A DNA stretch of 64,000 nucleotides. Source: Nitrosomonas communis (GTDB taxonomy: Bacteria > Pseudomonadota > Gammaproteobacteria > Burkholderiales > Nitrosomonadaceae). The translations under genes and the position numbers were made by a program. A model generated the notes under the pieces. It was not told the DNA's origin, did not search any database, and saw only the letters and a program-made list of their open reading frames with translations. The stretch is from NCBI RefSeq assembly GCF_900114745.1, contig NZ_FOUB01000004.1, forward strand, positions 79,300 through 143,299, in the 5' to 3' direction. Shown here one piece after another: positions 9,201 to 16,827 of the stretch (position 1 is its first letter; each line of letters starts with the position of its first letter).

Positions 9201-9418
9201 CCACAACCGTTTTGGGTTTGGCACCATTTCTGGTAGCGACAGGTCTGGGTTCTGAAGTACAAAAACCGCTCGCTATTGTGGTAGTCTGTGGTTTGACAAC
9301 AGCGACGCTGATGACAATGGTGGTCATGCCCATGCTGTATCGCTGGTTTGATGATAAGCCGGAACACGTTACCTCAACCTTAGCATCGGACCAAATCCGA
9401 GATTACTCAACATTTTAA
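6245..9418 (+). CDS. Heavy-metal efflux RND permease (CzcA/CusA family)
   Basis: 1057 residues, normal for RND pumps. It shows the two-fold repeated layout: TM1 at residues ~10-30, a large periplasmic loop, TM2-6 around 340-510, a second periplasmic loop and TM7-12 at the end. TM4 has the proton-relay sequence LGGLTIALGMMVDPTVVVVENI, with one Asp and one Glu; the first Asp of the classic CzcA DFG..D..E motif is absent, so it is not a canonical Co/Zn/Cd CzcA and could sit nearer to Cu/Ag or an unassigned HME subgroup. Genes order outer-membrane protein, adaptor, pump. The substrate is inferred only to be a metal cation; no dedicated regulator is next to it. Confidence 0.9.
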   Translation: MMAAIVRAMLNQRLLVLVIGLALCIAGGFAAKNLSVDAFPDVTNIQVQVATVAIGRSPEEMERLVTVPVEIAMTGLPGLVEMRSMNKSGLSLITLVFTDETDVFFARQLVMERIIDVTPRLIRGITPVLGPVSTGLGEVYQYTIEHPNDGNRALTEEELTERRTIQDWVVRPMLRSIRGVAEINSIGGHVKEYQVYVDPNKLRHYDLTLTAVDRALASNNANASGNILALHYEQYLIRGVGLIATLDDIRNIILKEMDGVPIYVRDVAEVRFGGEVRQGASIKNGYTESVAGIVMMLRGGNAKEIVGRIKEKVAEINERGLLPGGLQIVPFYDRTDLVDGALATVQSTLVESLILVIVVLSIFLGTVRTSIVVCFTLIITPLVTFIVMNYYGLPANLMSLGGLTIALGMMVDPTVVVVENIYQRLGQAKGTDQSKFEIIVKAVAEVGTPVIFGVFVTILVFLPLMTLEGMEGKTFSPLAITIAISLLVALFVSVLLSPVLSDYLLTGGSEHDTKIVAALKHGYLHIFNLAMRNQKKTMIIAISSLIIAFSLFPLLGKSFIPIMKEGAVTPVIIRAPSISLEEAIELEMEAMQKIATIPGVKSVVSKLGRGESPADPASQNESDPIADLDLEGSGRTQAEIEEDIRKALADLPGVNIVLSQPIAQRVDEMVTGVRSQVAIKIFGDDLEELRKLSEQVARIVKSTRGARDIRIERLSGQQELTINIDRRAIARHGLNVSDVNELIATAIGGKAVTQVFEGERRFTLLLRFPEGFRHDVEAIKDLLLLRPASIAAPAAGARGGGMLIPLSAVADIQVVDGPAIISREFAKRRVVVGANVHERDMGGFVAELQERTAKEIKLPPGYYFVWGGQFENMERAMATLSVIVPVTLAAIFFLLFMLFNSVKLAGLIYLVLPFASVGGVVGLFVTGEYLSVPASVGFIAVWGTSILNGVVLISFIRELRDQGLSVEEAVRKACAQRFRPVMMTAATTVLGLAPFLVATGLGSEVQKPLAIVVVCGLTTATLMTMVVMPMLYRWFDDKPEHVTSTLASDQIRDYSTF

Positions 9419-9554
9419 GAATGCCTGATTACTTTCTCGGGAAAAGACTAAAATCCAAGATGTTGGAAATCAATGTAAGCGAGGGATAAAGTATCACTCG
9501 TAGAATGTAAGTGTGGTTTTATTATGTGATCTTATCTATGCTACGTTCTACGAG

Positions 9555-9657
9555 TTATTCCATTTCCAAATCAAATAACGCGAAGGAGAGGCGCAGACAG
9601 TATAAATAATACGGCAAGGTGAAGCCGACAAAGTCAGTCTTAATTTAGAAATAGAAT
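9555..9657 (+). repeat. MITE-like dispersed repeat, copy 3 (orientation A)
   Basis: About 103 bp between TTATTCCATTTCCAAATCAA and TTTAGAAATAGAAT, with the core CGCAGACAGTATAAATAA. It lies exactly between two convergent genes (RND pump and antiporter), where a transcript from either side would form a long hairpin. Confidence 0.92.
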
Positions 9658-9666
9658 GACTGCTAA

Positions 9667-10926
9667 TCACAGAACGCGAAACGCAAGTACGGCTACCAAT
9701 GTAGGAGGTAGTGCAGCAATGAGGAGTCCCAGCGGGTGAATGGTTTCTTCCTCAAATTTTCCACGCAAAATAGCAATGCCAGCAGGGTTTGGGGCATTCG
9801 CGATGACGGTCAAGCCACCACCTGTTACTGCGCCGGCTACTAATGCTACTTTGAATTCCTGGCTTAAACCTTCGACTAATGACCCCAAGTAAGTGAGTGC
9901 CGCATTGTCGGTAATCGCGGTTAATGCTGTAGCGCCAAAGTATACGGCAGTATCATCCATATTCATCAAGATGGGTTGCAGCCACCATTGTTGCTGACCA
10001 CCGAGCACTACCAATCCACCCAGGAAGAAGGCTACCAATAATGCTTCACGTAAGATAAGCGGATTCTGGTGCCGTTGATAGGCCGTTGCGAATCCAAGGA
10101 AAAAGAGAAATAGTCCTATGAATACTGCAGGGTAGTGGGCAAATACGACGACTACTGTCAGAAACACCAAATGAACAAATATCATAGATATCGGAACCCT
10201 GGGTACATTGGTACTATCTTGCTGACCCATATGTTTGAGTTCATGCCGGAATAACAGCATGGCTGAGCCTGCATTGATAATCACTGCCAACGCAGCCTTC
10301 CAGCCAAAAGTAGAGATCATGAACCAAATATCCCAATTCCATTTGCCAGCCACCATCAATACTGGCGGAGCTGCAAAAGGTGTGAGTGTGCCGCCAATAG
10401 AGATATTTACGAATAATACACCGACTGTGACGTATTTTAGTTTAGTAGAGACTTCTTTACTGAACAGCGTATCACGCAGCATCAGCGCCGCCAGCGTCAT
10501 TGCGGCGGGTTCAGTGATAAATGAACCCATCAGTGGCACGAAAGCTAACACCAAAAAATACATGGCCATACCCTGGTCCAATGGTAAGTAGCGTGCAGTC
10601 CACCGTACGGCAGAAGCAGTGAAAGCAAGAATGGGACGCGTACCTGCAATCACCATGATGACGAATACAAATAACGGTTCAGTAAAGTCGCGTGAGTTGA
10701 GATAGCTAGTGGCTTCCTGCTTGCCGCTTATGGCAAACATAAAAAGCATCAAAACCATTGCCCAGAAACCGAATACTACTTCGACTTCTCCCAGCAGATG
10801 CCAAATACCCGCATGACGCGGCTGGATATGGGCTAAATGCTCAAAATATTTTGTAGAAAAGGTATGAATCACTGCGAGTGCAAACAACACAGCGGCAATT
10901 AATTGAATAGAAGTTGGATCACTCAT
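9667..10926 (-). CDS. Putative Na+/H+ antiporter (PF07399-type)
   Basis: A 419-residue polytopic membrane protein with roughly eleven hydrophobic segments. The motifs HTFSTKYFEHLAHIQPRHAG near the N-terminus, GTRPILAFTASAVRW, FITEPAAMTLAALMLRDTLF, and NISIGGTLTPFAAPPVLMVA are those of the bacterial putative Na+/H+ antiporter family. The C-terminal GGGLTVIANAPNPAG also fits the ion-transporter superfamily. It stands alone between the metal efflux operon (convergent) and a repeat-rich gap. It may work in sodium or pH homeostasis together with the Mrp-type cluster 2 kb away, but that is inference. No Shine-Dalgarno is obvious before the ATG. Confidence 0.85.
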   Translation of the reverse strand: MSDPTSIQLIAAVLFALAVIHTFSTKYFEHLAHIQPRHAGIWHLLGEVEVVFGFWAMVLMLFMFAISGKQEATSYLNSRDFTEPLFVFVIMVIAGTRPILAFTASAVRWTARYLPLDQGMAMYFLVLAFVPLMGSFITEPAAMTLAALMLRDTLFSKEVSTKLKYVTVGVLFVNISIGGTLTPFAAPPVLMVAGKWNWDIWFMISTFGWKAALAVIINAGSAMLLFRHELKHMGQQDSTNVPRVPISMIFVHLVFLTVVVVFAHYPAVFIGLFLFFLGFATAYQRHQNPLILREALLVAFFLGGLVVLGGQQQWWLQPILMNMDDTAVYFGATALTAITDNAALTYLGSLVEGLSQEFKVALVAGAVTGGGLTVIANAPNPAGIAILRGKFEEETIHPLGLLIAALPPTLVAVLAFRVL

Positions 10927-11137
10927 GCGATAACGTGTGTAGGTATCAATTGATGAAGCATAAAAATACAGTATTGTGAAGGTAATTCGAGAAATTTCAC
11001 CCGCTATAATTTTTCAGAATTTGAAAGATGATCAAAACCATCTGAGTTTTATCGGAGAAAAATAAGCTTCGGTAGTGTTAGTTGAATTATATACTCAAAC
11101 TTGAATGGTATTGCTGAAATAGGATTAATAGCTAATT

Positions 11138-11243
11138 TAATTCCATTTCTAAATTAAAAGTGACTTTGTCGGCTTCACCTTGCCGTATTATTTATACTGT
11201 CTGCTGTTCGCCTTCGCGCCATTTTTGATTTGGAAATGGAATA
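11138..11243 (-). repeat. MITE-like dispersed repeat, copy 4 (orientation B)
   Basis: 106 bp running TAATTCCATTTCTAAATTAA to TTTGATTTGGAAATGGAATAA, with the core in reverse orientation (GCCGTATTATTTATACTG). Its right end merges with the left end of the IS-derived element at 11241, so one element inserted at the border of the other. Confidence 0.92.
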
Positions 11244-11556
11244 ACGTGAATTCAATATAAGGATCACGGCAACATAGCGGGAAGAGCTGGAAGGAGACTG
11301 ATATTAAGTAAGAATTTCTTGTCGCAGGCGGCGTTCCTCGTCGCGACGCCGTTTCAGCGATAATTCCAACAAGCGCTGCTCTCATCACGTCTCAAAACCT
11401 TTGCAAAAGTCTTCAATCGCACAAAAAATTATTATTATAATCTTCATCGGAATCTGATTCCTCTCATCTCTAATGATGAAACTCTTTTCCACAATCCTTT
11501 CACCATAGAGAATTTAGGTTCCTTTTACAGTTTCTTTTATGCCGACTCACGCTACA
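11241..11556 (-). mobile_element. IS-derived non-autonomous element, copy 1
   Basis: Flanked by inverted ends ATAACGTGAATTCAATATAA (11241-11260) and the complement-related TTTTATGCCGACTCACGCTA (about 11535-11554). In reverse orientation it aligns along its length with the element at 18429-18716. The minus strand encodes broken peptide text IFCAIEDFCKGFE then EQRLLELSLKRR, interrupted by stops, resembling the N-terminus of an IS982-like transposase (weak). Too short to encode a transposase. The remaining bases up to 11700 form the upstream region of the universal stress gene. Confidence 0.6.
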
Positions 11557-11700
11557 TTAAGAAACTTAGTGTGAAGTAAAAAAACTAACGGTATATGAGG
11601 CTAATAGTTAAACCCTTTGTAATTACAAATACTTGATGCTTCATTACTTAAATTGGTGTTACTGGTTAGCTATGATAGCTATTTTTAAGGAATTAATTTT

Positions 11701-12566
11701 ATGGAAGATAATTCTGTTGATCATAACCTACTGCTTGCTACCGATCTTAGCTGTCGATGTGATCGTGCATTGGACCGTGCTGCGCAATTAGCTAGAGCCT
11801 GGGAAGCTAAATTACTAGTGGTGCATGCAATTGATCCTGATTATGCTGCTCGCTATGCGAAGATTACGCAAGAGCTACCTTCGTGGCGCCGTCCAGAGGA
11901 TTACCGGACAATTGCATCACGTCGATTAAATAGGGATTTAGAGGCAGATAACATTGACGCTGAGATATACATGGCTGAAGGTGTGCCCCACAAAATCATT
12001 CTTGAAGCTGCACTCAGAGAAAATAGCAATTTAGTTATCACTGGCGTAGGACGCGATGAGCCTCTCGCCCGTACTCAATTTGGAAGCGCCCTAGATGAGT
12101 TACTGCAAGAGTTATCGATTCCATTATTGATTGTGCGCCGCCGTGTTCGAGGGCCGTATCGGCATGTGGTAATGCAACAGATTTCTCGCCAGCTTCGCGA
12201 CCTGCTCTTGAGATTGCGGTGCGCTGGTTTAGTGATACACAACTAACGCTTTTCCACACCTATGAGGGTGCTAGTTTGGGAGGGGACGCATTAGTAAATG
12301 AGAAGCGGAAAATTACCGCCAGCAGTCAGTGTGACAGCTTCCTTGCTGAAATGGCATTAGAACCATCAGTTATAAATCGTCTTCATCGTGTAATTGAAAA
12401 AGGATACCCGGAAGTATTGCTGTGCGATTATGTACGCCATGAGGAAGTTGATCTTGTGGTGCTCGGTACACAAGGTCGCAAAGGATTGCTTAAAGCCATG
12501 ATTGGAAGTACAGCTAAAAACCTATTACATTTACTGGAGTGTGATACCATGGTTGTGCGAGATTAG
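11701..12566 (+). pseudogene. Tandem-domain universal stress protein (UspA family), frameshifted
   Basis: Two UspA domains in different frames. The first (11701-12246 frame) begins NLLLATDLSCRCDRALDRAA and runs to PLLIVRRRVRGPYRHVV; the second frame is open from before 12219 to 12566 and ends with VDLVVLGTQGRKGL and GSTAKNLLHLLECDTMVVRD, the ATP-binding G-x2-G-x9-G(S/T)-type tail. At about 12165-12175 the first frame drifts into nonsense, whereas the alternative frame continues ATDFSPASRPALEIAVRWF, the expected start of the second domain. A single-base loss (or two-base gain) explains it. A good ribosome site (AAGGA) precedes 11701. Universal stress proteins bind ATP and act in stress survival in the cytoplasm. 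Could be a sequencing error rather than a true pseudogene. Confidence 0.8.
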
Positions 12567-12675
12567 TAGTTTTCTATTGTAAATACTTGCATGATTTTAT
12601 AAAAGAAGAGTTTTCTCACCAACGCTATAGCCTGTTAAAAGAAGAAGTTGCATAAGTAGAATTCAATAAAACCTA

Positions 12676-12936
12676 TTGCAAATTTATAGAAAATATAGAA
12701 GAGCAATTGATGCAGAATTTCTATATACGACTCTATCAGAAATTGATTTCTCCGTTTTAGAGAATGATCAGGCAATTCTGCAATGCATAAACAAGCTGCG
12801 GTGTTCTTGGCTTGCTTGCTTTTACTCAGAAAGGCAGTTTATGAATGATCTCTTCCTGGCTTGTACTCATCCTGGAAGAAAATATATTCAAGGGCAGGTG
12901 AAGCTATGGGAAGCAATGTTATCTATTACTCGATAA
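12676..12936 (+). CDS. Hypothetical small protein
   Basis: An open frame of 86 codons from a TTG, in the 441-base gap between the universal stress gene and the Mrp operon. The product (MQIYRKYRRAIDAEFLYTTL and on) shows no membrane segment, signal peptide or motif I recognise. No Shine-Dalgarno precedes the start. It may be a remnant or chance open frame; nothing else is visible in this gap. Confidence 0.25.
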   Translation: MQIYRKYRRAIDAEFLYTTLSEIDFSVLENDQAILQCINKLRCSWLACFYSERQFMNDLFLACTHPGRKYIQGQVKLWEAMLSITR

Positions 12937-13007
12937 TACTCTCGTATATGAATTGGGCGGTATCCGGCTGATCTGTTAAAGCTGTTCAATTCTCTTGAGG
13001 TAAGAAT

Positions 13008-13496
13008 ATGATTTCGCTCTTGCGGACTACTCTTTATAGATCAATGTTTTTTACCGCTGTCTGGTGGATTTTGATAGAAGGTAAGACAGACAGTTGGTTT
13101 GTGGGTTTGATCAGTATTTCGTTGGCCTTGGTGACTAGCTTCATTTTACTGCCGCCGAATCAATTTAGGTTCTCCTTCACAGGCTTTGCCCACTTTTTAA
13201 TCTATTTCTTTGGATTATCGCTGAAAGGCGGTATTGCTGTAGCCTGTATGGCTATACGCCCGAATCCTGATCTTCATCCCAACATATTTACCATTACTCC
13301 ACGTTTACCAGAGGGTTTGGGGCGAGCGATTCTAACTAATACCTTAAATTTGCTACCAGGCACATTGAGTGTAGATCTCACTTTAAGCAGTTTATATATA
13401 CATGTGCTGGATGAGCGGCAATCTATAGAAACAGAAGTACGAAGTATTGAAGAAAAGATTGCACACATGCTGCGCTTGGAACTGAAAAAATCATGA
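13008..13496 (+). CDS. mnhE: Mrp-type Na+/H+ antiporter subunit E
   Basis: 162 residues. Two or three N-terminal membrane helices are followed by the soluble MnhE domain: FGLSLKGGIAVACMAIRPNP, then GRAILTNTLNLLPGTLSVDL, a well-conserved signature of MnhE/MrpE. A strong ribosome site (GAGGTAAGAAT) precedes the ATG. It begins an operon of eight overlapping genes (E, F, G, DUF4040, B, C, D, D-like) that together make the multi-subunit cation/proton antiporter in the inner membrane. The stop overlaps the next start (ATGA, 13493-13496). Confidence 0.92.
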   Translation: MISLLRTTLYRSMFFTAVWWILIEGKTDSWFVGLISISLALVTSFILLPPNQFRFSFTGFAHFLIYFFGLSLKGGIAVACMAIRPNPDLHPNIFTITPRLPEGLGRAILTNTLNLLPGTLSVDLTLSSLYIHVLDERQSIETEVRSIEEKIAHMLRLELKKS

Positions 13497-13771
13497 ATAG
13501 TCTTAATCAACTCTTGGCGGTATTTATACTTGTCAATTTATCAATTGCTTTAGTGCGGGTAACACGTGGACCTACAACTGCGGATCGTCTCTTGGCAGCT
13601 TTACTGTTCAGTACGTCCGGCGTGGCGATATTGTTATTATTAGCCTATATTGAAGAGGCACTGATACTTTTAGATGTTGCCTTAATATTTTCTCTGCTCG
13701 CAGTCATCTCTGGCGTGGTCTTTGCCCAGCGTGCTTGGCGAACAAAAGAGGAAAAAAATGAGCATTCTTGA
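13493..13771 (+). CDS. mnhF: Mrp-type antiporter subunit F
   Basis: 92 residues with three hydrophobic helices. The segment RVTRGPTTADRLLAALLFS is the MnhF/PhaF hallmark (GPT.ADR), and the third helix carries LLDVALIFSLLAVISGVVFA. The start overlaps the end of mnhE by four bases, and its end overlaps the next gene by 14. Subunit F is a small structural component of the Mrp complex; it has no catalytic motif on its own. Confidence 0.92.
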   Translation: MNSLNQLLAVFILVNLSIALVRVTRGPTTADRLLAALLFSTSGVAILLLLAYIEEALILLDVALIFSLLAVISGVVFAQRAWRTKEEKNEHS

Positions 13772-14072
13772 ATTATGCAGTATTGTTTTTTTAGTGGTGG
13801 GGGCTATTTTTTTCTTGGCAGGCACAATAGGATTGCTGCGCTTTCCTGACGTCTATACGCGATTGCATGCCTTAGCCAAAGTGGATAATCTGGGACTGGG
13901 CTTTACCAGTATCGGCTTAGTATTTCAAGCACCAGAACTAGTAATTGCCTTGAAGATTATTCTAATCTGGTTACTAGCCTTGGTTGCGAGCTCCACTCTA
14001 AGTTTCTTAATTGCCAGACGTGCGATGAAGAGAGGAATCATTCCATGGAGAGCGAAGGAGCATACAATTTGA
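13758..14072 (+). CDS. mnhG: Mrp-type antiporter subunit G
   Basis: 104 residues from the ATG at 13758, chosen because GAGGAAAAAA precedes it; a longer frame to 13722 lacks such a site. Three membrane helices and the MnhG signature GLLRFPDVYTRLHALAKVDN followed by LGFTSIGLVFQ are clear. The 5' end overlaps mnhF by 14 bases. Subunit G partners with E and F in the Mrp complex. Confidence 0.9.
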   Translation: MSILELCSIVFLVVGAIFFLAGTIGLLRFPDVYTRLHALAKVDNLGLGFTSIGLVFQAPELVIALKIILIWLLALVASSTLSFLIARRAMKRGIIPWRAKEHTI

Positions 14073-14311
14073 GCAGCTTGATTCTGGATATGTTATTGGC
14101 TACGGTTTTATTTTGGATTGCTTTAAAATCACTGATTACTCCAGATTTATTTCATGCAGTAGTGTTATTCATGATTTTTGGCTTACTTATGGCATTGACT
14201 TGGGTTCGACTTGATGCTCCAGATATCGCGTTAGCTGAAGCTGCAATTGGTGCTGGCCTTACTGGGGCACTGTTGCTGGATACAATAGGATATTTACGCA
14301 GAAGCCATTAA
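14069..14311 (+). CDS. DUF4040 (MbhD-like) antiporter subunit, MrpA C-terminal module
   Basis: About 80 residues from a TTG at 14069, preceded at the right distance by GAAGGAG and overlapping the mnhG stop (TTGA); an ATG in the same frame at 14045 would overlap mnhG by 28 bases and has no such site. Sequence LFHAVVLFMIFGLLMALTWV and RLDAPDIALAEAAIGAGLTG is the DUF4040/MbhD domain, which in Bacillus-type Mrp is part of the MrpA C-terminus. Here it is a separate gene, as in many split Mrp/Mbh clusters. Three membrane helices. Its conserved acidic residues in the APDIALAEA helix are thought to take part in ion passage. Confidence 0.88.
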   Translation: MSSLILDMLLATVLFWIALKSLITPDLFHAVVLFMIFGLLMALTWVRLDAPDIALAEAAIGAGLTGALLLDTIGYLRRSH

Positions 14312-14315
14312 AGCT

Positions 14316-15026
14316 ATGTCGATGAAGAGCTTGCTTAATGCTGTAGTTATATTTTTTTCTGCCACTTTGGGTTTAACGCTGATTTGGGCTATCTTAGAAT
14401 TGCCGGTTTCAAATCACATTCATTTATCCGAGCAGGTACTGATACAACTTGATGCTTCGGGTGTAAGACATCCAACAACGGCGGTGTTACTCAATTTTCG
14501 TGGTTTTGATACGCTACTGGAAGTAATGGTATTGCTATTAGCTTTGCTAGGGGTCCTAGATCAAACAAAAAAACGTAAACCAAAAAATTTAAGTATAAGC
14601 ATTCGCTTAAACCAGCCCTACTTGCAAGCTCTGTTGTGGTCAGCACGTGTGCTTGTGCCGATGATGGTTCTGGTGGCAGGTTACCTGCTAGGGGTAGGGG
14701 GATATCAACCAGGTGGCGCATTCCAAGCGGCTGCTGTTCTTGCTGCAGCAGGTGTATTGCTTAATTTGTCTGGCTTATTACCCACCTGGAGAGAGCCGTC
14801 CTGGAGTCTCCGCCTAGGATTTATCTTCGGTTTGCTGTTGTTTTTGCTAATCACTGCAATGACATTGTTTCTATCACCTGGTTTGCTACTGCAATATCCA
14901 ATCACTTTGGCCGGTATATTTATATTGATAATTGAGGCGGGACTTACCTTATCTCTTGGTCTCATTCTGGCGGGATTCTTTTTATTACTATCTGATGAAG
15001 TAAATAATAAGAAGGCTGATGAATGA
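14316..15026 (+). CDS. mnhB: Mrp-type antiporter subunit B
   Basis: 236 residues. The N-terminal third (residues 1-85) resembles the MbhE-like part with FRGFDTLLEVMVLLLALLGV; the C-terminal part has the MnhB domain with helices containing VPMMVLVAGYLLGVGGYQPG and GAFQAAAVLAAAGVLLNLSG, a very conserved MnhB signature (GxxxPGGAFQ). So it is a fusion of the end of MrpA (MbhE) with MrpB, as usual in proteobacterial clusters. It begins four bases after the DUF4040 gene and overlaps mnhC by four. Confidence 0.88.
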   Translation: MSMKSLLNAVVIFFSATLGLTLIWAILELPVSNHIHLSEQVLIQLDASGVRHPTTAVLLNFRGFDTLLEVMVLLLALLGVLDQTKKRKPKNLSISIRLNQPYLQALLWSARVLVPMMVLVAGYLLGVGGYQPGGAFQAAAVLAAAGVLLNLSGLLPTWREPSWSLRLGFIFGLLLFLLITAMTLFLSPGLLLQYPITLAGIFILIIEAGLTLSLGLILAGFFLLLSDEVNNKKADE

Positions 15027-15388
15027 CAGGTGCACTTATTTATGCCTGTGTCGGCGCTGCATTGTTTGTTTGTGGTGTGGCAGGATTAATTCTGCTGCCT
15101 CATCTGCTACGCAAAATATTAGCTTTTAATATCATGGGTAGTGGTGTATTTCTTATGCTGGTGGGTTTAGGACAGCACGATAATATACCTGATCCAATAC
15201 CACAGGCCATGGTTCTCACTGGAATTGTTGTGGCTGTTGCTGCTACGGCTTTGGCTTTAGCCTTCGTTCGGCGATTATTGTATCTTACCAGCAAGGCGCA
15301 ATTTGTAGCGAATTCGAAAAGCTTAGATCAAACCGAGGAAAAACTCATAACGAGGGAAAGAAATAAAGAAGGAGACGCATCCAAGTGA
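15023..15388 (+). CDS. mnhC: Mrp-type antiporter subunit C (NuoK-like)
   Basis: 121 residues with three helices like NuoK. GLILLPHLLRKILAFNIMGS and DPIPQAMVLTGIVVAVAATA (the DP.PQALVLTAIVI motif) identify MnhC. A hydrophilic charged tail of ~25 residues follows. Overlaps with both neighbours (ATGA at 15023; GTGA at 15385) indicate coupled translation in the antiporter operon. Confidence 0.93.
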   Translation: MTGALIYACVGAALFVCGVAGLILLPHLLRKILAFNIMGSGVFLMLVGLGQHDNIPDPIPQAMVLTGIVVAVAATALALAFVRRLLYLTSKAQFVANSKSLDQTEEKLITRERNKEGDASK

Positions 15389-16827
15389 GCGATCCTATAC
15401 CTTGGTTGATTTTGCTGCCTTTACTATGGGGATTGCTATCTTTTCTGCTAGGTGTGGGGCGGGGAGGTCGATTAGCGATCGTATGTTTGGTAATTCAGCT
15501 AGCTTTGGTAGCATTATTGGTAGGGCAGGTTGTCGCGGAAAAGGATCGGTATTATGCCGTGGGTGGTTGGAGCGCTCCTCTGGGAATTGATTTGCACGTG
15601 GATGGTCTGGCTAGTGTAATGTTATTACTTACCCATGTGGTGATCTTGCCGCTAGGAATTTATGCGCGTTCCTATTTTTCTCATAATGTTGAGGGTGTCG
15701 GTTATTTTTGGCCAATGCTCGGTTTACTGTTAGCAGCTCTGAATACGCTATTCATGTCTGCTGATATATTCAATATATATGTTACTCTAGAATTATTAGG
15801 CTTGGCAGCAGTTGGACTAGTAGGAACGGCAGGGAATACAAGGTCGATATTGGCGGCCATACGCTACCTGCTGGTTACTCTGCTTGGTTCAGGTGTTTAT
15901 TTGGCTGGTGTTGCGCTGATTTATGGAAGTTATGGCAGTGTAGCATTAGCTGTGCTAGAGCCATTAATTGAAAATGAAGTTTCTGTTGCAGTATTCCTCG
16001 CAGCTATATTGATGCTGGTCGGATTATTGCTTAAAACAGCTTTATTCCCTTTTCATTTCTGGTTACCATCAGCTCATGGTGGGGCGCCGACACCAGTATC
16101 AGCCTTGCTTTCGGCATTAGTTATTAAAGCTTCTTTTTATCTTATCCTGCGCATGTGGCTTGGCTTGTATGCTCCATTGGCGACCATACAAGCAGCTCAA
16201 CTGCTGGGAGGGCTGGGTGCGGTGGCCATACTGTGGGGATCAATTATGGCATTTAACCAAACACGACTGAAGATGTTGGCAGCTTATTCTACTGTAGCTC
16301 AGATTGGCTATTTTTTCTTACTTTTTCCTTTGATTACTGAGGTTGGCTCAGAAGCGGCCGAAATTGCAATGCAAGGCGGTGTGATTCAGCTTGTGGCGCA
16401 CGCTTTAGCCAAGGCAGCAATGTTTGCCGCTGCTGGTGTAATGATACTATCGATGGGCAAGGATGACATAGCACTGCTAAGCGGAATTTCCAGCCGTTTA
16501 CCACTTACCTTGTTTACTTTTGCTTTAGCAGGAGTAACTCTGATGGGGTTACCCCCTACCGGGGGTTTTATAGCTAAGTGGTTGCTGATTAGCAGTGCTG
16601 TGAGTAGTGGTCAATGGGGCTGGGTAGTCGTGATGATTCTGGGAGGATTGCTGAGTGCAGGGTATGTATTTAAAGTGTTGCGTCAGGCTTTGTTGCCAGC
16701 AGCAGCGGAGATGAAATTCAGACCTGTAAACCCTTCTCTGGAATGGCCTGCTTTTTTGCTTACTTTTATTAGCTTGTCGTTGAGTTTTGCATCTAATAAT
16801 GTTTTAAATATATTGGGGGCGGGTTGA
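15385..16827 (+). CDS. mnhD: Mrp-type antiporter subunit D (proton-translocating, ND2/4/5-like)
   Basis: 480 residues, about 14 helices, starting at GTG 15385 that overlaps the mnhC stop and has GGAG upstream. The proton-antiporter region carries NIYVTLELLGLAAVGLVG (the conserved TM5 glutamate), GLLLKTALFPFHFWLPSAHG (TM7 lysine, PFHxWLPxAH) and HALAKAAMFAAAGVM (TM12-like lysine), the three key sites of NuoL/M/N and MrpD proteins. It therefore should conduct protons in exchange for Na+ or K+. Confidence 0.92.
   Translation: MSDPIPWLILLPLLWGLLSFLLGVGRGGRLAIVCLVIQLALVALLVGQVVAEKDRYYAVGGWSAPLGIDLHVDGLASVMLLLTHVVILPLGIYARSYFSHNVEGVGYFWPMLGLLLAALNTLFMSADIFNIYVTLELLGLAAVGLVGTAGNTRSILAAIRYLLVTLLGSGVYLAGVALIYGSYGSVALAVLEPLIENEVSVAVFLAAILMLVGLLLKTALFPFHFWLPSAHGGAPTPVSALLSALVIKASFYLILRMWLGLYAPLATIQAAQLLGGLGAVAILWGSIMAFNQTRLKMLAAYSTVAQIGYFFLLFPLITEVGSEAAEIAMQGGVIQLVAHALAKAAMFAAAGVMILSMGKDDIALLSGISSRLPLTLFTFALAGVTLMGLPPTGGFIAKWLLISSAVSSGQWGWVVVMILGGLLSAGYVFKVLRQALLPAAAEMKFRPVNPSLEWPAFLLTFISLSLSFASNNVLNILGAG

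Noticed and set aside
11188..11388. A small minus-strand open frame upstream of the universal stress gene
   Set aside because: It runs across repeat copy 4 and the IS-derived element, so it is chance coding in repetitive DNA.
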